Of a DNA stretch of 64,000 nucleotides, positions 59,299 through 64,000 are shown piece by piece. Source of the DNA: Microtetraspora glauca (GTDB lineage: Bacteria; Actinomycetota; Actinomycetes; Streptomycetales; Streptomycetaceae). The notes beneath the pieces are model-generated. The model made no database searches. It was given only the letters and a program-made list of their open reading frames with translations, and was not told the DNA's origin. The DNA is taken from positions 4,226 through 68,225 of the forward strand of contig JOFO01000034.1 of NCBI GenBank assembly GCA_000721275.1, written 5' to 3'. Position 1 is the stretch's first letter, and each line of letters begins with the position of its first letter. The position numbers and the translations under genes are program-made.

Positions 59299-60747
59299 CT
59301 ACCGCCGCGGCACGGCCTCGCCGCTCGCCGCGTCGACCACCGGCCGGTCGCCCAGCGGCGCGTCCAGCGTCACCTTCACGGTGATCTCCTGGGCGATCAT
59401 GACGCAGGCCCGCTCCGGGTCCGTCTTCTCGTCGATCCGCACCCGCACCCGCCGCGGATCCTCCGCCGCGTGCGCCGTGTACGTGCTGCACACCCCGCCC
59501 CAGAAGGTCACGGCGAGCGTCCTCCCGCCCGGCTCCACGGCGAACGACTCGATCCGCCGCACCGGCGCGTCACCGTCCGAAGGCTCCGGGGTGGGCTCCG
59601 GCGACGGCGTCGCCGGCGGCTCCAGGAACTCCGGCGCCACCGCCGTCGACGTCACCGTGAACGGCGCCGCGTCCGCCGGATCGGCCGTGAACAGCCACGC
59701 CGGTACGAGCATCCGCCCCTCCGCCGTGTCCGTCGCCGCCAGCCCGAGCACCGCGCCCGTCACCGGCACCTCGCGCGGCGGCGCCACGTCCACCGTCGTC
59801 TCGCAGGGCGCGTCCTTCCCCGCCCCGCCGCCCGGCTCCCCGGCCGGCGGATCCGTCGCACAGCCGCCGATCCCGATCGGCCCCGCGCCCTTCGACTCCT
59901 CGTTCAGCCGCGCCAGCGCCCGCTCCGCCGGCACCACCGGGTACGTCTCGCCCTTCACCGGCTCCCGCAGCGTCCCGCTGCCCGCCACCGGCCGCCCGTC
60001 CGGGCCGATGTGCAGCCCCGTCGACCAGCCGTACGTCGGCAGCCCGCCGACCACCGGATCGGCGTTCACCACCCGCACCGAACCGTTCATCACCTGTGCC
60101 GCCGACACCTTCGCGTCGTCCTGCCCCAGCGCCTTCAGCACCGGAGCCGCCGCCGCCCGCGCCGCCGCCTCGCTCACCGGCGACCCGCCGGCCGGGGGCT
60201 TCACCTCACCCGGCGGCGGACACGCCCTGCCCTTCAGACAGGCGTCGCCCGCCGGACCGCCGTCGTACCAGGAGTACGTCCAGTTCCCCGGCGCCTGCCG
60301 CGCCACGTCGAGGCGCGGACCCCGGCCGTCCTTCTCGGGCCGGATCGTCCACACGTCACCGACCAGCGCCGGACGCCCCTCCATCCCGAGAACCCCGGCC
60401 AGCCTGGTCACCTCCTCCGAGGTGACCAGGCCCTCCGGCCGGTGGACCGCGGCCGACGAAGGCCCCTGGGGGAGTGGGCCCTCGGCTCTGTAGACCGTCC
60501 CGCCCGGGCCGCCGCCCGGATCGGGTTCGCCCGGCGCGATCCCCGCGCCCGGGCCCGTACCGCCGCTGCCGCCCGCCAGCCGCAGGGGCGGCGGCGCGGG
60601 CGCGCCCGCGGCCCGCGAGGCGGGACCGGCCCCCTCGTCACCCGAGGCGGTCAGATACACCCCGCCGCCCCCGGCCAGCAGCACACCCGCCGCCACCGTG
60701 GCGACGAGCGCGGTCCGCCGGCCGCGTCCGCTCTCCGTACCGCTCAC
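59299..60747 (-). CDS. exported or membrane-anchored hypothetical protein
   Basis: 482 residues. One N-terminal hydrophobic segment after an Arg patch (RRTALVATVAAGVLLAGGGGVYLTA) is a signal anchor or signal peptide; the rest is extracytoplasmic. There is a Pro/Gly-rich linker up to residue 90, then two modules that look like beta-rich repeats with Trp/Tyr, and a Pro/Glu hinge (PPATPSPEPTPEPSDG) before the last 90 residues. Cysteines occur in pairs, suggesting disulfides. Conserved next to erpA in Streptomyces; function not recognised. ATG 60747. Confidence 0.82.
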   Translation of the reverse strand: MSGTESGRGRRTALVATVAAGVLLAGGGGVYLTASGDEGAGPASRAAGAPAPPPLRLAGGSGGTGPGAGIAPGEPDPGGGPGGTVYRAEGPLPQGPSSAAVHRPEGLVTSEEVTRLAGVLGMEGRPALVGDVWTIRPEKDGRGPRLDVARQAPGNWTYSWYDGGPAGDACLKGRACPPPGEVKPPAGGSPVSEAAARAAAAPVLKALGQDDAKVSAAQVMNGSVRVVNADPVVGGLPTYGWSTGLHIGPDGRPVAGSGTLREPVKGETYPVVPAERALARLNEESKGAGPIGIGGCATDPPAGEPGGGAGKDAPCETTVDVAPPREVPVTGAVLGLAATDTAEGRMLVPAWLFTADPADAAPFTVTSTAVAPEFLEPPATPSPEPTPEPSDGDAPVRRIESFAVEPGGRTLAVTFWGGVCSTYTAHAAEDPRRVRVRIDEKTDPERACVMIAQEITVKVTLDAPLGDRPVVDAASGEAVPRR

Positions 60748-60813
60748 CGCAACGCTCCCTCGTGTCGATCGGACACCGGTGGGACGGGGCGGGGGCGCGG
60801 ACGGTTCCGTCCG

Positions 60814-61020
60814 TCAGCCGCCGTACTCGGCGGTGGCGGCGATCAGCCGCGCCGAGGCGTCCGGGACGACCACCCCGTGGATCGAGGCGGGCGAGACGGG
60901 GGCGGGCGCCGGATCGGCCGGCGTCACCCAGTGCGGGACCATCCGGGCACTGGCCCCGCGCAGCTCGGCGAGGCTCAGTTCGGACTCGTGTCGCTCGCGC
61001 GGAGCGGGATACGTGGTCAT
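60814..61020 (-). CDS. small hypothetical protein
   Basis: 68 residues, MTTYPAPRERHESELSLAELRGASARMVPHWV..., no membrane segment. ATG 61020 lacks a clear ribosome site. It is divergent from the PfkB kinase across 130 bases. A short gene in this place is, from memory, also present in S. coelicolor, so I keep it with modest confidence. Function unknown. Confidence 0.55.
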   Translation of the reverse strand: MTTYPAPRERHESELSLAELRGASARMVPHWVTPADPAPAPVSPASIHGVVVPDASARLIAATAEYGG

Positions 61021-61150
61021 GGCCGCACCGTACGCACCACCCGCCTCCGGGGAAAAGCCCTACTCTGGGGTAGTTTCCGCTGTTCGGCAGCGCGCCCTTC
61101 ACCGGATACCGTGGACAGTCATCACCCTTCACCCGCAGGAGCGCCCAGCC

Positions 61151-62125
61151 GTGCGTATCGCAGTCACCGGCTCCATCGCCACCGACCACCTCATGACCTT
61201 CCCCGGCCGGTTCGCCGACCAGCTGGTGGCCGACCAGCTCCACACGGTGTCCCTGTCCTTCCTGGTGGACAACCTCGACGTCCGCCGCGGCGGCGTCGGA
61301 CCCAACATCTGCTTCGGCATGGGCCAGCTCGGCGGCAACCCGATCCTCGTCGGCGCGGCCGGCTACGACTTCGACGAGTACCGCGCCTGGCTCGACCGCC
61401 ACGGCGTCGACACCGGCTCCGTCCGCATCTCCGAGGTCCTGCACACCGCGCGCTTCGTCTGCACCACGGACAAGGACCACAACCAGATCGGGTCCTTCTA
61501 CACCGGCGCCATGAGCGAGGCCCGCCTCATCGAGCTCAAGGCCGTCGCCGACCGCGTCGGCGGGCTCGACCTCGTCCTCATCGGCGCCGACGACCCCGAG
61601 GCGATGCTGCGCCACACCGAGGAGTGCAAGGCCCGGTCCATCCCCTTCGCCGCCGACTTCTCCCAGCAGATCGCGCGGATGGACGGCGACGAGATCCGCC
61701 TCCTCCTCGACGGCGCCACCTACCTCTTCTCCAACGAGTACGAGAAGGGCCTCATCGAGTCGAAGACCGGCTGGACCGACGAGGAGATCCTGTCCCGCGT
61801 CGGCCACCGCGTCACCACCCTCGGCTCGCGCGGCGTCCGCATCGAGCGCGCCGGCGAACCGGTCATCGAGGTCGCCTGCCCCGAGGAGGAGGCCAAGGTC
61901 GACCCCACCGGCGTCGGCGACGCCTTCCGCGCGGGCTTCCTCACGGGCCTCTCCTGGGGCGTGAGCCTGGAGCGCGCGGCGCAGGTCGGCTGCATGCTGG
62001 CGACGCTGGTCATCGAGACGCTGGGCACGCAGGAGTACACGCTGCGGCGCACCAACTTCATGGAGCGCTTCGCCAAGGCGTACGGCGAGGAAGCCGCCAC
62101 CGAAGTCCACACCCACCTGACCTGA
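61151..62125 (+). CDS. PfkB/ribokinase-family carbohydrate kinase
   Basis: 324 residues. MRIAVTGSIATDHLMTF start, RRGGVGPNICFGMGQLGGNPILVGAAG (PfkB signature 1) and VDPTGVGDAFRAGFLTGLSWG (signature 2 with the catalytic Asp) are present. Phosphorylates a sugar or nucleoside-like compound; in some actinobacteria this locus is described as adenosine kinase, and the sequence fits that subgroup better than ribokinase, but the substrate cannot be set here. GTG 61151 has AGGAGC eight bases upstream. Confidence 0.93.
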   Translation: MRIAVTGSIATDHLMTFPGRFADQLVADQLHTVSLSFLVDNLDVRRGGVGPNICFGMGQLGGNPILVGAAGYDFDEYRAWLDRHGVDTGSVRISEVLHTARFVCTTDKDHNQIGSFYTGAMSEARLIELKAVADRVGGLDLVLIGADDPEAMLRHTEECKARSIPFAADFSQQIARMDGDEIRLLLDGATYLFSNEYEKGLIESKTGWTDEEILSRVGHRVTTLGSRGVRIERAGEPVIEVACPEEEAKVDPTGVGDAFRAGFLTGLSWGVSLERAAQVGCMLATLVIETLGTQEYTLRRTNFMERFAKAYGEEAATEVHTHLT

Positions 62126-62183
62126 CCCCGCCCCCGCAGCACGGCGCCCCCCTCACGTCCCGCCCGCGTGCCGGGCCCGGCTA

Positions 62184-62329
62184 CGGGGCGGCGCCCTCGG
62201 GCGGGCCTCCGTGTGGGCAGGCGTTCTGCGGGGCGGTGCCCACCCTCACGTCCGGCTCGGGTGCGGGGCCCGGCCTCGGGGCGGCGCCCTTCGGCGGGCC
62301 TCCGTGTGGGCAGGCGTTCCGCAGGGCGG
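62184..62329. repeat. direct repeat of about 53 bp, two copies
   Basis: Copies at 62184-62236 and 62277-62329 share the core cggcgggcctccgtgtgggc and aggcgtt, with few differences and a 93-bp offset. Such GC-rich units are scattered through many Streptomyces intergenic regions. Confidence 0.8.
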
Positions 62330-62503
62330 AACGGGTGGGCACACGGAACGGCGCCAGCTGCCGCGCCCAGGCTTCTGCGCCTGAACCCGCACCTGGTGCG
62401 CGACGCCCGTTCGGTGCGGGTCCAGGCCCGGGAGCGGAGGCACCCGCAACGGTGCCGTTCCGTTGTGCCCACCCGTTCCGCCCCTTGCGGAACGCCTGCC
62501 CAC
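62306..62503. repeat. near-perfect 47-bp inverted repeat with 101-bp spacer
   Basis: The left arm (62306-62352), starting gtgggcaggcgttccgc and ending cacacggaacggc, is nearly the reverse complement of the right arm (62454-62503); the mismatches are a few inserted bases. It could form a large stem-loop or cruciform and may end transcription of the kinase gene. Confidence 0.85.
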
Positions 62504-62550
62504 AACGGAACGGCGGGCGCAGCCTGTGACGGGGGCCCGGGCCCGCGGGG

Positions 62551-63945
62551 TCAGGAGGTGCGGCGGACCACGTAGGCGCGGGCGCCCTCGGGCGCGGGGG
62601 AGTCACCCACGTACTCCTGCCCCCGCATCTCGCACCACGCCGGAATGTCCAGCCGCGCCGCCTCGTCGTCCGACAGCACCCGCACCGTCCCCCCCACCCG
62701 CACCGACCCGATGACCTTCGCCAGCTCGATGACCGGGATGGGGCACCGCTTGCCCCGCGCGTCCACGACCAGCTCCTCGCCCGCCGGGGACGGCAGCGGC
62801 GCCGGGCCCGCCGCGCCCGCCGCGCCCAGCCGGTCGCGTACCGACGCCACGACCCCCGGCAGCACCGCGAGGAACCGGTCGACGTCGGCCGCCTCCGTGC
62901 CGGCCGGCAGCGAGACCCGGACGTTCCCCTCGCTCAGGACGCCCATCGCACGCAGCACATGGCTGGGCGTCAGCGTGGAGCTCGTACACGACGAACCGGA
63001 CGAAACGGAGAAACCCTCCCGGTCCAGCTCGGACAGCAGCGTCTCCCCGTCGACATAGAGACAGGAGAACGTGACGAGGTGGGGGAGCCGCCGCACCGGA
63101 TCGCCCACCACCTCCACGTCCGGCACCAGCTCCGGCACCCGCGTCCGGATCCGGTCCACGAGCTCCCGCAGCCGGGCGCCCTCCGCCGCCGCCTCGGCCC
63201 GTACCGCCCGCAGGGAGGCCGCCGCCGCGACGATCGCGGGCAGGTTCTCGAAACCGGGCGCGCGGCCCGACTCCCGTTCGTCGGACGGACCTTGGGGGGC
63301 GAAGCGGACGCCCTTCCGGACCGCCAGCAGCCCGACGCCCGCCGGCCCGCCCCACTTGTGCGCGCTCGCCGCCAGCAGCGACCAGCCCTCCGGTACCGCT
63401 CCCCAGCCCAGCGACTGGGCCGCGTCCACGAGCAGCGGCACCCCGGCCGCCCGGCACGCCTCGGCGACCTCGGCCACCGGCTGCTCCGTGCCGACCTCGT
63501 GGTTGGCCGACTGGAGGCAGGCCAGGGCCGTCCGCTCGTCCAGCGCCGCCGCGAAGACCGCCGGGTCCACCGCGCCGGTCCGGCCGACCGGCACCTCGGT
63601 CACGGTCCCGCCGGCCGCCGCGTGCGCCTCGCCGGCGTGCAGGACGGAGGAGTGCTCGACGGCCGAGACGACCAGCCGGTCGCCCACCCGCCGGCGCCCG
63701 GCGAGCGCGCCCGACACGCCCGAGTGCACGGCGCGCGTCCCCGAAGGAGTGAAGACGAGTTCGTCGGGGCGACAGCCCACCGCCTCCGCCGCCGCCTCCC
63801 GCGCCGCGTCGAGCAGCAGCCGTGCCCGCCGGCCCTCCCGGTAGAGCCGGGCCGGATCGGCCCACCCCTCGTCGAGGGCGGCGAGCAGCGCCTGGCGGGC
63901 GACGGGGTGCAGGGGCGCGGCGGACGCGGCGTCAAAGTACGACAT
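62551..63945 (-). CDS. fusion of cysteine desulfurase and TusA-like sulfur carrier
   Basis: 464 residues. N-terminal PLP enzyme: VFTPSGTRAVHSG, LQSANHEVGTEQP, VDAAQSLGWG, Schiff-base Lys197 in SAHKWGGPAGVG, and the persulfide loop SSGSSC320TSSTL. C-terminal TusA domain: VDARGKRC401PIPVIELAKVIGSV, where Cys401 accepts sulfur. So sulfur could be passed within one chain from desulfurase to carrier. ATG 63945. Provides sulfur for Fe-S, thiamine or tRNA uses; SufS-type pairing with ErpA and LipA in this window is plausible. It ends next to the repeat block. Confidence 0.94.
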   Translation of the reverse strand: MSYFDAASAAPLHPVARQALLAALDEGWADPARLYREGRRARLLLDAAREAAAEAVGCRPDELVFTPSGTRAVHSGVSGALAGRRRVGDRLVVSAVEHSSVLHAGEAHAAAGGTVTEVPVGRTGAVDPAVFAAALDERTALACLQSANHEVGTEQPVAEVAEACRAAGVPLLVDAAQSLGWGAVPEGWSLLAASAHKWGGPAGVGLLAVRKGVRFAPQGPSDERESGRAPGFENLPAIVAAAASLRAVRAEAAAEGARLRELVDRIRTRVPELVPDVEVVGDPVRRLPHLVTFSCLYVDGETLLSELDREGFSVSSGSSCTSSTLTPSHVLRAMGVLSEGNVRVSLPAGTEAADVDRFLAVLPGVVASVRDRLGAAGAAGPAPLPSPAGEELVVDARGKRCPIPVIELAKVIGSVRVGGTVRVLSDDEAARLDIPAWCEMRGQEYVGDSPAPEGARAYVVRRTS

Positions 63946-64000
63946 CCCCCCAAGGTAGGCCCCGAGGCCCCGCCACCCCGGACGCCCCCGCCCCGCCCAC

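Larger units (their letters stand above)
62126..62550. other. intergenic repeat-rich block
   Basis: 425 bases between the kinase and the desulfurase genes, made of direct and inverted repeats described separately (62184-62503). Other parts are GC-rich spacer. Open frames through it in several directions are Arg/Ala/Pro-rich without ribosome sites and are not genes. Confidence 0.75.

Overview
This is a stretch of Streptomyces chromosome. GC is very high with codon position 3 almost always G or C, GTG starts are frequent, neighbouring genes often overlap by four bases (ATGA or GTGA), and the gene order glnII ... glnA - lipA - lipB ... aceE - GntR - sucB - lpd - pepA ... cob genes ... pspA ... 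nadA - erpA ... PfkB kinase - cysteine desulfurase is, from memory, the order of the core region around SCO2157-SCO2211 in S. coelicolor. No tRNA, rRNA, insertion sequence, phage gene or CRISPR array was seen. The species cannot be told from the sequence.

Layout. 1-10 kb: a cut-off winged-helix gene, then two glutamine synthetases, glnII (eukaryotic type) and glnA (adenylylatable type), each preceded by a GlnR-type box. Between them lies accessory material: a translationally coupled pair (a vWA protein and a partner with a C-terminal helix-turn-helix), an oxidoreductase, an ArsC-like protein and an unknown coupled pair at 6.5-7.7 kb. 10-18 kb: RDD and DUF4191 membrane proteins, lipoate synthesis (lipA, lipB), an NsdA-like regulator, a flavin oxidoreductase, a TIGR01777 protein, GNAT and TetR genes. 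19-24 kb: short-chain dehydrogenases and a small fatty-acid-like operon (SDR, enoyl-CoA hydratase, KAS III) in which the last two genes each carry a single-base frameshift. 24-34 kb: central carbon metabolism, with WYL regulator, aceE, GntR/FCD regulator, sucB-type E2, lpd and pepA.

34.4-41 kb is the most interesting part. Five genes on the plus strand encode an Agd3-like secreted deacetylase, a PelF-like GT4 glycosyltransferase, a polytopic membrane protein, a spherulin-4/GH135-like protein and a GH114 endo-alpha-1,4-polygalactosaminidase lipoprotein. This matches the enzyme set of the fungal galactosaminogalactan cluster and of bacterial Pel, so it probably makes and trims a cationic GalN/GalNAc exopolysaccharide.

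41-50 kb: late cobalamin genes (cobS, cobT, and an MBL-cobU fusion), an MprF-like coupled pair, a DegP-type lipoprotein protease, a methyltransferase and a DUF3043 protein. 50-58 kb: pspA and its PspAA partner, a NarL-type two-component system and an AcrB/HAE1-type RND transporter. 57-64 kb: nadA and erpA (both Fe-S linked), hypothetical secreted and small proteins, a PfkB kinase, a repeat-rich intergenic block and a cysteine desulfurase-TusA fusion.

Functional ties: GlnR boxes link glnA and glnII to nitrogen control. LipA/LipB make the lipoyl groups carried by the E2 protein that works with AceE and Lpd. A perfect palindrome in the aceE promoter is a candidate site for the adjacent GntR protein. 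The desulfurase, ErpA, NadA and LipA form a sulfur/Fe-S theme.
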